Shown one piece after another: positions 1 to 9,096 of a stretch of 64,000 nt of DNA (positions within the stretch are counted from its first letter, which is position 1; every line of letters starts with the position of its first letter). Below the pieces are notes generated by a model. It saw only the letters and a program-made list of their open reading frames with translations, was not told the DNA's origin and ran no database searches. This DNA is from Singulisphaera sp. GP187 (GTDB lineage: Bacteria > Planctomycetota > Planctomycetia > Isosphaerales > Isosphaeraceae): the NCBI RefSeq assembly GCF_900129635.1, contig NZ_FSRB01000003.1, positions 62,001-126,000 on the forward strand, given 5' to 3'. Both the position numbers and the translations under genes were made by a program.

Positions 1-5
1 GCCGG

Positions 6-2354
6 GTGGCGGACGCCGTCGACGCACCTCGTGATCGATCCATCGCCGATCCCCTCGTCGCCGACACGCCCACGGGTGCTCCCAACCGGGAACCGGCCAA
101 GGATCCCACGCCCGACGCTCCGGTTTCGCCGCCGAAAGACGACGGAATCCCGGCCTCGGTCGTGAGCGCCTCCACGCCAGTCATCCCCGAACCGCAATCG
201 CAACCGCAGCCTGACGGGACGCCAGCGTCGGTGGTAGAGCCCTCGGTCGAGGTCGGAGAGATCCGCCGGTTCGAGGGGCACACGGACGGGGTCTCAAGTG
301 TGGCGTTCTCGCCCGATGGCCGCAAAGCGTTCTCGGGCGGTGGTGACAAGGTCCACCGACTCTGGGATGTGACGACGGCCCAGGAGATTGGCCGTTGCGT
401 GGGGGACATGGAAGCGGCTTCGGGCGTGGCGTTCTCGCCCGACGGCCGTCACGTGATCTCGGGGGGTGGTGATAAAACGTTAACGCTCTGGGACGCGGCG
501 AGTGGCGCTCTGGTGCGCCGATTTGAAGGGGACACCGGTTCGGTGACTCACCTGGCGTTTTCACCTGACGGCCGGTACGCGGTCTCGGGCGGCTGGGATC
601 GCAACGCCCGGCTCTGGGACGTCAGCACGGGTAAGGAAATTCGCCGCTTCGAAGGGCACACCGACACGGTCATTGGCGTGGCGTTCTCGCCCGATGGCCG
701 GACCCTCGCCACCGGGAGCTGGGATAAAACGGTCCGGAGCTGGGATGTAGCCACCGGGGCGGAACAACGACGGTTCGAGGGGCACCAGGATCGAGCGGGC
801 GACGTAACGTTCTCCCCCGACGGCCGCCAGCTCCTTTCCGGAAGCACCGACCAGACGTTGCGGCTCTGGGACGTGGAGAGTGCCAAGGAGCTCGCTCGGT
901 TTGAGGTCGGGGCCGATGCCGGTTGGTCCGTGGCCCTCTCCCCCGACGGCCACCGCGCTCTTGCCGTCCACGACTCCAAGGTCGACCTCTGGGATCTGCC
1001 AACCGCCACGCGGCTCGTAAGCCTTGAGGGACACACCGATCAGGTCAAGGGGGTAGCATTCTCGCCCGACGGCCGCACCGCTCTCTCTTGCAGCCAGGAT
1101 CGTACCGCGCGGCTCTGGGCGCTCCCGGCCGTCGCCGCGGGGGACTCAAACAAACCGATCGCCCCCCTCACTCCCAAAGTCCTGGCCCCGATCGCACCGG
1201 CCCCGCCCAAGGGTCCTGGGCCAACGCAGGCCGACCTCGACTACCTCAAGACGATCGATACCAGACTCGCGGACGTAAACCTCGCCACCCTGGCCGAACT
1301 GAAATACCTCTCGGTCGGTGAGGGAATCAACGACTCCGGTATTGAACGGTTCACGAGGCTTCCCAATCTGGAGTCGCTGTCCATCAATGGGGCCATACAG
1401 GTTACTGACACGGGTTTTGAGCATTTATCAAAGCTTTCCGAACTCAAATCGCTCTCGATCAGCGAAGCGGTCAAGGTGAGCACCGCGGGGTTTGCCCAAC
1501 TGGCCAAGTTGTCAAAGCTGCGCGACCTCGATCTGTCCTACGCCGGCGTGGGGGATGCGGCGATCATGTCATTGGCGCCTTTGAAGGGCCTGAAACAACT
1601 TTCGCTCGACCAAAACACGGAAGTCACCGACGCTGGCATGTCCGCTCTGAAGGAGATGACTGAGTTGGAGAGGCTATCGCTCGGCGGCACGGCGATCCGT
1701 GGTCCCGGTCTTGCCAACCTCAAGAAAATGACCAAGCTCACCTACCTGACGTTTACGGACGGGCCTCGAACCGAGCCCGGGGCCCTGACGGACGTCGGGT
1801 TGGCTCATCTCAAAGATCTGCCCGCCCTGGAGGGTTTGAACCTTAATCTGACTTCCGTCACCGGCGCCGGGACAGCGTCCCTGCAACAGATCAAGCCGTT
1901 GAAATCCTTGAGTCTGAACAACACAAGAATCGGAAATGTCGGCCTCGCACGCCTGGCAACGCTTCCGAACCTCGCTGATTTGAACTTACACGGGACACAA
2001 GTCACAGATCCAGGGCTCAAAGTCCTGAACGACATGCCGTCGCTAAGGATCCTGAGCCTGAGGGTGACACGGATTACGGACGCAGGACTGGTGCACCTCA
2101 AGGGGTTGACGGAGCTCGAGAATCTCGACCTGGGCTATACCAGCGTGGGTGACGCGGGGAGGAAGCATCTCAAGGCACTGAAAAAGCTCAAGATGCTCAG
2201 CATCGAAGAGCCCCGCATCAGTGATCGGTCAGTCCCGATCATCAGTGGGTTCGAGCGTCTGGAATTCATGAACCCGCGCGACTCGAAGATCACGACGGCT
2301 GGAGAGGACGCGATCCAAAAGGCATTGCCGAAGCTGGAGATCGACCACGGTTGA
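6..2354 (+). CDS. WD40-repeat and leucine-rich-repeat protein (5' end probably outside window)
   Basis: A Pro-rich linker (about residues 1-85) leads into seven WD40 repeats (about 85-375, recurring VAFSPDGR and LWD motifs), enough for one closed beta-propeller. After a second Pro-rich linker come leucine-rich repeats of the GLxxLxxLxxL type to the C-terminus (about 415-782). Both are protein-binding scaffolds and no catalytic domain is visible. The GTG used as start is only the first in-frame start inside the window; the frame is open to the edge and begins in a linker, so an N-terminal part (in planctomycetes often a membrane segment or kinase) may lie upstream. The family call is secure; function and start are not. 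Confidence 0.85.
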   Translation: MADAVDAPRDRSIADPLVADTPTGAPNREPAKDPTPDAPVSPPKDDGIPASVVSASTPVIPEPQSQPQPDGTPASVVEPSVEVGEIRRFEGHTDGVSSVAFSPDGRKAFSGGGDKVHRLWDVTTAQEIGRCVGDMEAASGVAFSPDGRHVISGGGDKTLTLWDAASGALVRRFEGDTGSVTHLAFSPDGRYAVSGGWDRNARLWDVSTGKEIRRFEGHTDTVIGVAFSPDGRTLATGSWDKTVRSWDVATGAEQRRFEGHQDRAGDVTFSPDGRQLLSGSTDQTLRLWDVESAKELARFEVGADAGWSVALSPDGHRALAVHDSKVDLWDLPTATRLVSLEGHTDQVKGVAFSPDGRTALSCSQDRTARLWALPAVAAGDSNKPIAPLTPKVLAPIAPAPPKGPGPTQADLDYLKTIDTRLADVNLATLAELKYLSVGEGINDSGIERFTRLPNLESLSINGAIQVTDTGFEHLSKLSELKSLSISEAVKVSTAGFAQLAKLSKLRDLDLSYAGVGDAAIMSLAPLKGLKQLSLDQNTEVTDAGMSALKEMTELERLSLGGTAIRGPGLANLKKMTKLTYLTFTDGPRTEPGALTDVGLAHLKDLPALEGLNLNLTSVTGAGTASLQQIKPLKSLSLNNTRIGNVGLARLATLPNLADLNLHGTQVTDPGLKVLNDMPSLRILSLRVTRITDAGLVHLKGLTELENLDLGYTSVGDAGRKHLKALKKLKMLSIEEPRISDRSVPIISGFERLEFMNPRDSKITTAGEDAIQKALPKLEIDHG

Positions 2355-2409
2355 AGCCATTGCGTGGCCCGTCGGGACGAGATCAACCTGAGATGACTCA
2401 AAATGACGA

Positions 2410-2438
2410 CGCCCGGACTTGCGTTGGCAATCCGGGCG
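2410..2438. terminator. Hairpin between convergent genes
   Basis: An 8-bp perfect stem (CGCCCGGA / TCCGGGCG) with a 13-nt loop lies between the WD40/LRR gene and the convergent oxidoreductase gene. There is no clear T-tract, so its terminator role is inferred from position and stem strength. Confidence 0.45.
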
Positions 2439-2473
2439 TTCGCGAGGGCCGTGGACGTACGCCGAACCGAAGC

Positions 2474-3595
2474 TCAAGCGTCGGCCAGGACGGTATCGAT
2501 CCACTTGCGCTGCTGGTAGGATTCGAGGACGGCGTCGGCCACGATCTGGGCGTTGAGTCCGTCGAGGTAGCTCGGGACGGCGGGCCGCTGCTCGACGATG
2601 GCGGAGATGAACTCCCAGACCAGGTCGTAGCGGAACACGGTGGCCGGTTTTCCCTCCGAGGGGTTGCGCGGGCTGCCGCTCGGCTTGAGGAATTCGGCGG
2701 GGACGGGAACAGGCGCGAGGTCTTCCCCGGTCTTGCCGAGCAGGATCGTGTTCGGCTCGTGGAGCCGGTAGACGGCCGAGCCTTCCGACCCGTTGACCTC
2801 GGCCCACTCGTGACCGAAGCCGTCGCGGCCGTAGCCCTTGGCCAGGGTTGTCCCCTCCCAGACGCCGGTCGCTCCGTTAGCGAATTCGCCGATCAGGGAC
2901 GACCAATCGTCGACGTTGGACGGAGGGCACGACTTGCCGTCGGGAGTCGTCGTGCGTGGCGCGAACCGGGCCACGGCGCCGCAGACCTGGGTCAAGGGTC
3001 CCATCAGGTCGAGTGCGAAGTCGATGCGGTGGATCGTCATATCGTAGAGGTCGCCCGCGCCGGCCTTGTCCTGGTACTGACGCCAGCCCCAACTCGTCTC
3101 GGGCCAGTCGAGGAACCGCTGCGAGCGGAAGTGGCGGGGGGTCCCCAAGGCGCCCGACTTGAGCAGGTGCCGCAGGTACTTCATCGACGGGGCGAATCGG
3201 TAGGTGAACGCCGTCATGTGGACCACGCCGGCGTCCCGCGCGGCGAGGTACATCGTCCGCACCTCTTCCGCGTTCAGGCCGAGCGGCTTCTCGCACATCA
3301 TGTGCTTCTTCCCGGCCGCCGCGGCCAGGGCGATCGGGCTGTGAGTGAAGTTTGGTGTGGCGATGATCACGGCGTCGACATCGGGATCGGCACAGAGCGC
3401 CACGGGATCGGTCGTCACCTTGGCGATGCCCCAGTCCGCTTTCCGGCGCTCGAGAAGGTTCGGGTCCGCATCGCAGACGGCCACGAGCTCAGCGCGAGGG
3501 TCAAGGCGGATCGCGGGGACGTGGTGGTAGTCGCTGACCGCGCCCGCACCAATAATTGCCACCCTCACCTTGCTCGTTGGGGATGCGTTCGACAT
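2474..3595 (-). CDS. Gfo/Idh/MocA family NAD(P)-dependent oxidoreductase
   Basis: The 373-aa protein has an N-terminal Rossmann fold with a GAGAVSDYHH nucleotide-binding motif near residue 16 and the catalytic CEKPLGL motif (conserved Lys of the EKP signature) near residue 100, followed by the C-terminal alpha/beta domain. The family oxidises or epimerises sugars, inositols and related polyols; the substrate cannot be read from sequence. It is divergent from a second family member with about 200 bp between starts, suggesting a shared control region and related carbohydrate substrates. The family is certain, the reaction unknown. Confidence 0.92.
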   Translation of the reverse strand: MSNASPTSKVRVAIIGAGAVSDYHHVPAIRLDPRAELVAVCDADPNLLERRKADWGIAKVTTDPVALCADPDVDAVIIATPNFTHSPIALAAAAGKKHMMCEKPLGLNAEEVRTMYLAARDAGVVHMTAFTYRFAPSMKYLRHLLKSGALGTPRHFRSQRFLDWPETSWGWRQYQDKAGAGDLYDMTIHRIDFALDLMGPLTQVCGAVARFAPRTTTPDGKSCPPSNVDDWSSLIGEFANGATGVWEGTTLAKGYGRDGFGHEWAEVNGSEGSAVYRLHEPNTILLGKTGEDLAPVPVPAEFLKPSGSPRNPSEGKPATVFRYDLVWEFISAIVEQRPAVPSYLDGLNAQIVADAVLESYQQRKWIDTVLADA

Positions 3596-3801
3596 CGGAC
3601 TCGGTCTCTCCTTTGGCTTGAGGCGGAAACGACTTTAGGCTCGGACGATCGGGTTCAATGGGGGAGGTGCGCACGAGTAGGGGGTTGCCTACGAAGCCAC
3701 TGGTCCCAATGACTTGCCTTCAGGATACCGTCCTACTATCCTGCATGCGGCACCGCAAGAGGCCGGTCACATTTCCTCGCAGGTCACCTGGGGCGAGTCT
3801 C

Positions 3802-4923
3802 ATGGCAAACAGTCCGAATATTCGTGTGGCCATTATTGGCCTGGGCTTCGGGGCCGAGTTCATCCCGATCTACCAGAGCTACCCAGGCGCCGAGATCGCG
3901 GCCATTTGCCGGCGTTCGACCAAGGAGCTCGACGAGTGCGGCGATCGTTGGAAGATCCAGAAGCGGTATACCCGGTTCGAGGAGGTTCTCAACGACCCCG
4001 AGATCGACGCTGTCCACATCAACTCGCCGATCCAGGACCATGCCCCCCAGAGCATCGCCGCCCTCAAGGCCGGCAAGCATGTCGCCTGCACCGTGCCGAT
4101 GGCCACCTCGGTCGAGGACTGCCGCGCCATCGTCGAGGCGCAGCGGGCATCGGGCAAGGTTTACATGATGATGGAGACGGTTGTCTATAGCCGCGAATAC
4201 CTCTTCGTCAAAGACCTCTATGACAAGGGTGAGCTCGGCCGGATCCAGTTCCTCCGGGGCAGCCACCAGCAAGACATGGAAGGGTGGCCCGGCTACTGGG
4301 AAGGGCTGCCGCCGATGCACTACGCCACCCACTGCGTGAGCCCCTGCCTGGCGATTCTCGGCAAGCATGCCGAGCACGTCGTCTGTCATGGGTCGGGGCG
4401 AATCGACGAGAAGCTGATCCCCAAGTACGGCAGTCCGTTCGCCATTGAGTCGGCCACGTTCAAGATTCGCGACTCCGACGTCTGCGCCGAGGTGACTCGC
4501 AGCCTGTTCGATACCGCGCGACAATATCGCGAGAGTTTCGACGCCTACGGCAGCAAGAAGAGCTTCGAGTGGCAGCAGGTCGACGGCGAAGAGCCGGTGA
4601 TCCACACCCGCGGGCTCGCCGAACCGGAGATTCCCAAGCGAGTACCGGTGCCCGACTTCGCGCACCTCTTGCCGGAACCGATCCAGCGATTCACGACCAA
4701 GGGCGTGTATGACGCCGACGATGAACAGCATCTCTCGTTCACCCAGGGGGGGGGACACGGTGGGTCGCACCCGCACCTGGTCCACGCCTGGCTCAGCGCG
4801 ATCCGAGGGGAACGCCCTGCCCTGCCCGACGCCGAGACCTCGGCGAACTGGACGATGGTCGGCCTCCTCGCCCATGAGTCGGCCATGGCGGGAGGAGAAA
4901 AGAAGGTCATTCCGACGTTCTGA
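3802..4923 (+). CDS. Gfo/Idh/MocA family oxidoreductase lacking the EKP lysine
   Basis: I start at the ATG giving MANSPNIRVAIIGLGFG; upstream in-frame codons are low-quality and this start puts the Rossmann glycine motif at the usual place. It is 373 aa long, normal for the family. Where relatives have the catalytic EKP signature this protein reads CTVPMAT, so the usual lysine is absent. It may therefore use another residue, act on an unusual substrate, or bind without the classical redox chemistry. It is divergently transcribed from the other oxidoreductase, so the two may work on the same pathway. Confidence 0.9.
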   Translation: MANSPNIRVAIIGLGFGAEFIPIYQSYPGAEIAAICRRSTKELDECGDRWKIQKRYTRFEEVLNDPEIDAVHINSPIQDHAPQSIAALKAGKHVACTVPMATSVEDCRAIVEAQRASGKVYMMMETVVYSREYLFVKDLYDKGELGRIQFLRGSHQQDMEGWPGYWEGLPPMHYATHCVSPCLAILGKHAEHVVCHGSGRIDEKLIPKYGSPFAIESATFKIRDSDVCAEVTRSLFDTARQYRESFDAYGSKKSFEWQQVDGEEPVIHTRGLAEPEIPKRVPVPDFAHLLPEPIQRFTTKGVYDADDEQHLSFTQGGGHGGSHPHLVHAWLSAIRGERPALPDAETSANWTMVGLLAHESAMAGGEKKVIPTF

Positions 4924-5036
4924 TCGGGACGTCGTTTGATTCAACTCAAGAAGAATTCCCAACGCCTCGATCCCGGCCCAGTCCGCCGGGGCGAGGCGAT
5001 CTTCTTTGTCTCGAACCTCGGCGACGGAACACCCCA

Positions 5037-5699
5037 ATGCGAATCACCTGGTACGGTCACGCCGCGTTCTTGATCGAAACCGAGGGCCGACGAATCATCC
5101 TCGACCCGTTTCGTTCGCCCGACTCCGGGGGTTACGAGCCGATCGACGAGCCGGCCGACCTCGTCGTCGTAAGCCACGAGAACGACCGGTATCACAGTCA
5201 CCTGGGACAGATCCGACCGCCGTTTCAAGTCCTCAAGGCCCTCGACATCCCTCCCGAAGGAGAGACCGCGTGCGGGATCCATTTCGAGACGGTCCGGGTC
5301 TATGAGACGCCCGAGCGGAAGCCTGAGGACGAGGTGACGATCGTCCACTTTCGGGTCGAGGGCTTGCACGTCGTGTTTCTCGGCGACCTCGGGCACGCGC
5401 TCGACGCATCGGACCTGAAGCCGCTCCGAGCCGCCGATATCGTCCTCGCGGCCACGGGAGGGCCACCGACGATCGCGCTTGCCGAGCTCGCGCCTCTGAT
5501 CGACGCGGTTGGCCCTCGGTTGGTGCTGCCGATGCACTACAAAACGCCCAAGATCAACCTCAACATCCAGCCCGTGGAGCGGTTCCTCGAAACCATGCCC
5601 GAAACGCCCGTCGACCGCCCGGGCCGGACCTGGCTTGAGGTGACCCGGGCCACGCTTCCCGAGAGCCGGACCATCGTCATCCTCGACCATGCCCGCTGA
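5037..5699 (+). CDS. Metallo-beta-lactamase-fold hydrolase (UlaG/UPF0173-like)
   Basis: A 220-aa single-domain protein with the short MBL-fold layout: MRITWYGHAAFLIE at the N-terminus, a SHENDRYHSH metal-ligand loop near residues 46-55, a GDLGH motif near residue 119 and a late MHYKTP motif. The loop departs from the textbook HxHxDH pattern but keeps His47, Asp50, His53 and His55, as in UlaG/UPF0173-like proteins. Substrate unknown; relatives are lactonases and phosphodiesterase-like enzymes. It starts about 110 bp after the preceding oxidoreductase and may be cotranscribed. Confidence 0.85.
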   Translation: MRITWYGHAAFLIETEGRRIILDPFRSPDSGGYEPIDEPADLVVVSHENDRYHSHLGQIRPPFQVLKALDIPPEGETACGIHFETVRVYETPERKPEDEVTIVHFRVEGLHVVFLGDLGHALDASDLKPLRAADIVLAATGGPPTIALAELAPLIDAVGPRLVLPMHYKTPKINLNIQPVERFLETMPETPVDRPGRTWLEVTRATLPESRTIVILDHAR

Positions 5700-5787
5700 A
5701 GCGCAACGCGGATGTTGCGTCTCAGGCGAGTGGGGAGCGCGAGCGTGGTTGTCGACGTGACGTCGTTCCGTGCGGCGAACTTAAAGA

Positions 5788-5831
5788 CAGGGAGCGATCC
5801 GCTCCCCGCTCGCCTTTGAAAGGCGAGCGGG
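5788..5831. repeat. REP-like palindromic element, copy 1
   Basis: The 30-nt core at 5788-5817 matches 50134-50163 at 29 of 30 positions. It contains a GGGAGCG/CGCTCCC hairpin, and its right part pairs with AGGCGAGCGGG (stem 5805-5815 with 5821-5831). It sits between the convergent hydrolase gene and the permease gene, 12 bp beyond the latter's stop, so it may act as a bidirectional terminator. Confidence 0.6.
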
Positions 5832-5842
5832 ACGGTCCGATC

Positions 5843-7012
5843 TCAAAGTTCGCGGAGCGCCTTGATGACGTCCATTCGGACGGCACGGATGGCGGGGAAG
5901 AGGCCACCGAAGACGCCCATCGCGAATGTCATGGCCACGGCGACGCCCATAACGAGCGGTCCGAATCGGAAGGTGACGGTCGACTCGCTGAACGTGTTGA
6001 AGTTGCTCATGCCGAAGCTGAAGGCGCTTAGCGGCAGCGTCGCAAGCAGGCCGAGTGCCCCTCCCAGGAGGCAGAGCAGGATCGACTCCCCCAGGAAGGA
6101 GACCAGGATGTCGAACTGCGAGAACCCGAGGGCGCGCAGGGTGCCGATCTCGCGAGTTCGGGCACCCACGGCCGCGTACATTGTGTTGGCGGCGGCGAAC
6201 ATCGCGCCGATCGTCAGGAGCACCGCGATCAAGGTGCCCGCGACTTTCAAGAAGTTGCCCGTCGCCGACTGCTTGGCATAGAACTCCTTCTCGCGATGCG
6301 CTTCGAGCTTGAACTGGGTGTCGTTGTCGATCGTCTTCTTGATCTGCTCGAGATCGGCCGGCGAGGACGCGCGAAGCTGAACACACGAGACGCTCCCCTC
6401 ACGGGCAATGTCACGGGACAGGTCTTTAATATCCACCCAGACCTCGCTCTCCGCAGCGCTTCCGCTCGCCGTGAACAGTCCGACCACGCGATAAACCTGC
6501 TTCTCGCCCACTTTGATCAGACCGCCGATCTTTGCCCCTTTGAACCGTTTCGACACGTTTCGGCTGACAACGCACTCACCCCGGCCTGGCGTGAAGTAGT
6601 GGCCCTCGCCGGGAATCATCTCGAAGTTCGGCCGCAGGGCGCGGGATGCGGGTGAAACGCCGCGGAGGATGATGTTCGTCCGGCTCCCGTCGTTGCGGGC
6701 AACGACCGGGATGTATAGCAACTCCGGGGCGGCGAGTGGCATCCCCTTCTCGTCGCGGGCGATCCCGCTGAGGGTCAGGATGGTGTCGGCCTTGTCCTTG
6801 GCGTAACCGCCGTTGACCTCGTTCGATGACCCTTTGCGGAGGACGATCAGGTCGAGCGGATCGCCCGAGACCGTCATGCTGTGCTGAAGTCCTTCGACGA
6901 GGCTGAACAGGAGGCAGGAGGACCAGACGATCATACCGGTGCCGACGACCGTGAGCAGCGTCGTCACCCAGCGGACCCGCAGGTTGCGCGTATTGTATTT
7001 GATCGGGATCAT
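5843..7012 (-). CDS. ABC transporter permease, FtsX/MacB type (second permease)
   Basis: A 389-aa protein with the FtsX/MacB layout: an N-terminal membrane helix (about residues 15-40), a large extracytoplasmic MacB-like domain (about 45-260), then three helices, the first of which carries the conserved RTREIGTLRALGFS coupling loop. It starts 6 bp after the upstream permease stops, and both follow the ATPase gene, giving a heteromeric pair. MacB-type systems move substrates such as lipoproteins, peptides or siderophores by mechanotransmission in the envelope; the substrate here is unknown. Confidence 0.92.
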   Translation of the reverse strand: MIPIKYNTRNLRVRWVTTLLTVVGTGMIVWSSCLLFSLVEGLQHSMTVSGDPLDLIVLRKGSSNEVNGGYAKDKADTILTLSGIARDEKGMPLAAPELLYIPVVARNDGSRTNIILRGVSPASRALRPNFEMIPGEGHYFTPGRGECVVSRNVSKRFKGAKIGGLIKVGEKQVYRVVGLFTASGSAAESEVWVDIKDLSRDIAREGSVSCVQLRASSPADLEQIKKTIDNDTQFKLEAHREKEFYAKQSATGNFLKVAGTLIAVLLTIGAMFAAANTMYAAVGARTREIGTLRALGFSQFDILVSFLGESILLCLLGGALGLLATLPLSAFSFGMSNFNTFSESTVTFRFGPLVMGVAVAMTFAMGVFGGLFPAIRAVRMDVIKALREL

Positions 7013-7018
7013 GACGGG

Positions 7019-8191
7019 TTAGACCACCTTCCTCAGTCCTTGAATCACCGATCGCCGCGCGGCGGTCACGGCCGGAATGATCCCGCTCAGCAGCCCGATC
7101 AGGAGCGAGACGAGCAAGCCGCTCAGGGCCGTCTTCCACGAGACGAAGAAGAAGGGCAAGGTCCCCGCGCTGTAGCGCGAGATGTCCACAACATCGCAGA
7201 GGATCTTACAACCAAACGAGCCGAGCAAGCCGCCGATCCCGGCGACCAGGACCGCTTCGGCCAGCACGAGGTTGAGCACGAGGCTTCGATTGAAGCCAAT
7301 GGCCTTGAGGATCGCGACCTCGGTCGTCCGCTCGCGGAGCGCCATGGCCATGGCGTTGCCCGCAACGAAGATGAGCGAGACGAGCACGGCCATGCCGATG
7401 GCCGCGATCAGCCACTGGAGGTCGCGCATCATCTCGCTGAACATCGCTCCGAACGCCTCCTCGGTCTGAGTTCGTGAGGGCTTGTCGGAGTTGACGTAGT
7501 CCGCGTCGATCTTGCGGCAAAGACTCGCCAACTGCGCCGAGTTCGAACACTTGGCGACGATCACGCCGGCGTTGCCCGACCCCGCCCCCTCCCCTTTCGA
7601 GATCCGCTTCAGGCCCTCATCGAGATAGCTCCAATGGAACATGCACATCCGTCGGTCGCGGTCGTGGGGTCCGTCGTAGATGCCTCGGATCGTCAGGTCG
7701 AGGTCGAACTGGTAGATGTCCCCCTTGAGCGGCAACGGGTCGCCGACTTTCCAGCCGCGATCCTCGGCGAGCTTGCTGCCGATGACACAGCCGGCCTTGT
7801 CTTCACGGAAGGCTTTGAGCTGGTCCGCCGGGATCGTGAGTTCATCGTAGATCTGGAAAATCGTGTCGGGATCGACACCGAACTGGGCGAACGGCATCTG
7901 CTCCTCGCCGTACTTGCCCCCATACCAGCTAAACGGGGTGGCTGCGATCACCCCTTCGTTCGCGGCGATTTCGCGGACCCGGCTGATCGGAACCTGGCCG
8001 GCGAACCCCTGCGAGTTCATCGCGACGATCCGGTTGTACTCTCCAAGCCCTTTGGCGACTTCGCCATTGATCGTGAAGAACGAGACGAGAATCATCATCA
8101 GGAAGAGCGTGACCGCCGTCGACGCAATCGTGAGCAGCGACCGGACCGGGTTGCGCCTGGCATTGCGATAGATGTAATGCAGGTATTTCAT
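7019..8191 (-). CDS. ABC transporter permease, FtsX/MacB type (first permease)
   Basis: At 390 aa it has the same topology as its downstream partner: one N-terminal helix, a periplasmic domain of about 220 residues and three C-terminal helices, with the coupling motif RTTEVAILKAIGFN near residue 305. Its start overlaps the stop of the ATPase gene by 4 bp, indicating translational coupling. The two permeases share architecture but little obvious sequence, so they are probably a heterodimer. Annotation as a MacB-family permease is secure; substrate unknown. Confidence 0.92.
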   Translation of the reverse strand: MKYLHYIYRNARRNPVRSLLTIASTAVTLFLMMILVSFFTINGEVAKGLGEYNRIVAMNSQGFAGQVPISRVREIAANEGVIAATPFSWYGGKYGEEQMPFAQFGVDPDTIFQIYDELTIPADQLKAFREDKAGCVIGSKLAEDRGWKVGDPLPLKGDIYQFDLDLTIRGIYDGPHDRDRRMCMFHWSYLDEGLKRISKGEGAGSGNAGVIVAKCSNSAQLASLCRKIDADYVNSDKPSRTQTEEAFGAMFSEMMRDLQWLIAAIGMAVLVSLIFVAGNAMAMALRERTTEVAILKAIGFNRSLVLNLVLAEAVLVAGIGGLLGSFGCKILCDVVDISRYSAGTLPFFFVSWKTALSGLLVSLLIGLLSGIIPAVTAARRSVIQGLRKVV

Positions 8192-8907
8192 GTGGCGGCC
8201 CCGATCTTGGCATCTTGCATGATGTCGTCGACCAGCTTGCCCTTGTCGAGGTGGAGCACCCGACTGGCCCGCTGCGCGGCGAGCGGGTCGTGAGTCACCA
8301 TCACGATTGTCTTCTGGAACTCGCGGTTGAGTTGCTCGAGCAGGTCGAGAATCTCACCCGCGCTGGTGCGATCCAAGTCGCCGGTCGGTTCGTCGGCCAC
8401 GAGCAGGTAGGGGTCGGTCACGATCGCTCGGGCGATGGCGACGCGTTGCTCCTGACCGCCGGAGAGCTGGCGCGGATAGTGATCTTCGCGCCCTTCAAGG
8501 CCGACGACCCGGAGCGCGGTCATGACGTTCTCGCGACGGCGCCGCTTGGAGAGCTTCGTCAGGAGGAGCGGCAGCTCCACGTTCTCGAACGCGGTCAGAA
8601 CCGGGATCAAGTTGTAGAGCTGGAAGATGAACCCAACGTTGTCGGCCCGCCACCGCGTGATCCGCGAGTCCGACAGCGATCCGAGCTCCTGACCATGGAC
8701 GATCACCGAGCCCTGGGAGGCGCGGTCGAGCCCCGCAATCAGGTTGAGCAGGGTTGTCTTTCCCGAACCCGAGGGCCCCATCAGGGCGAGATACTCGCCT
8801 TCCGCGACGCGAAGGTCGAGGTTGACGAGTACCGGGATCCGGAACTCATCGCGGCGATACTCTTTCGTGACATCCTTCAACTCAATCGAATAGGCGGAAT
8901 CATCCAT
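8188..8907 (-). CDS. ABC transporter ATP-binding protein, LolD/MacB type
   Basis: I start at the ATG giving MDDSAYSIELKDV (239 aa), which fits the usual length; a longer open frame upstream encodes only an Arg/Pro-rich stretch. Visible motifs are Walker A GPSGSGKTTLL, signature LSGGQEQRVAIARA, Walker B LLVADEPTGDLD and the switch histidine in MVTHD. This is the LolD/MacB/FtsE-like class that powers FtsX-type permeases. It overlaps the first permease gene by 4 bp and lies about 190 bp downstream of the adaptor gene. Confidence 0.94.
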   Translation of the reverse strand: MDDSAYSIELKDVTKEYRRDEFRIPVLVNLDLRVAEGEYLALMGPSGSGKTTLLNLIAGLDRASQGSVIVHGQELGSLSDSRITRWRADNVGFIFQLYNLIPVLTAFENVELPLLLTKLSKRRRRENVMTALRVVGLEGREDHYPRQLSGGQEQRVAIARAIVTDPYLLVADEPTGDLDRTSAGEILDLLEQLNREFQKTIVMVTHDPLAAQRASRVLHLDKGKLVDDIMQDAKIGAAT

Positions 8908-9096
8908 GCGATTAGGCCTTTCAGCATTCACTGGGGTCGCTCGAATCCAAAGAACCTTCGGATCCGGTGACCCGTGGTGGCAAAGTCGGTTGAGGCGCAG
9001 ATCCGGTCTCGACCGAGTGGTCGCAGTGGGACGAGATCTCCTCGCCTCCTTGTCTGGATTCGCCGAGGGCGTCAAACTCTTTCCGAGCAACCCGCG

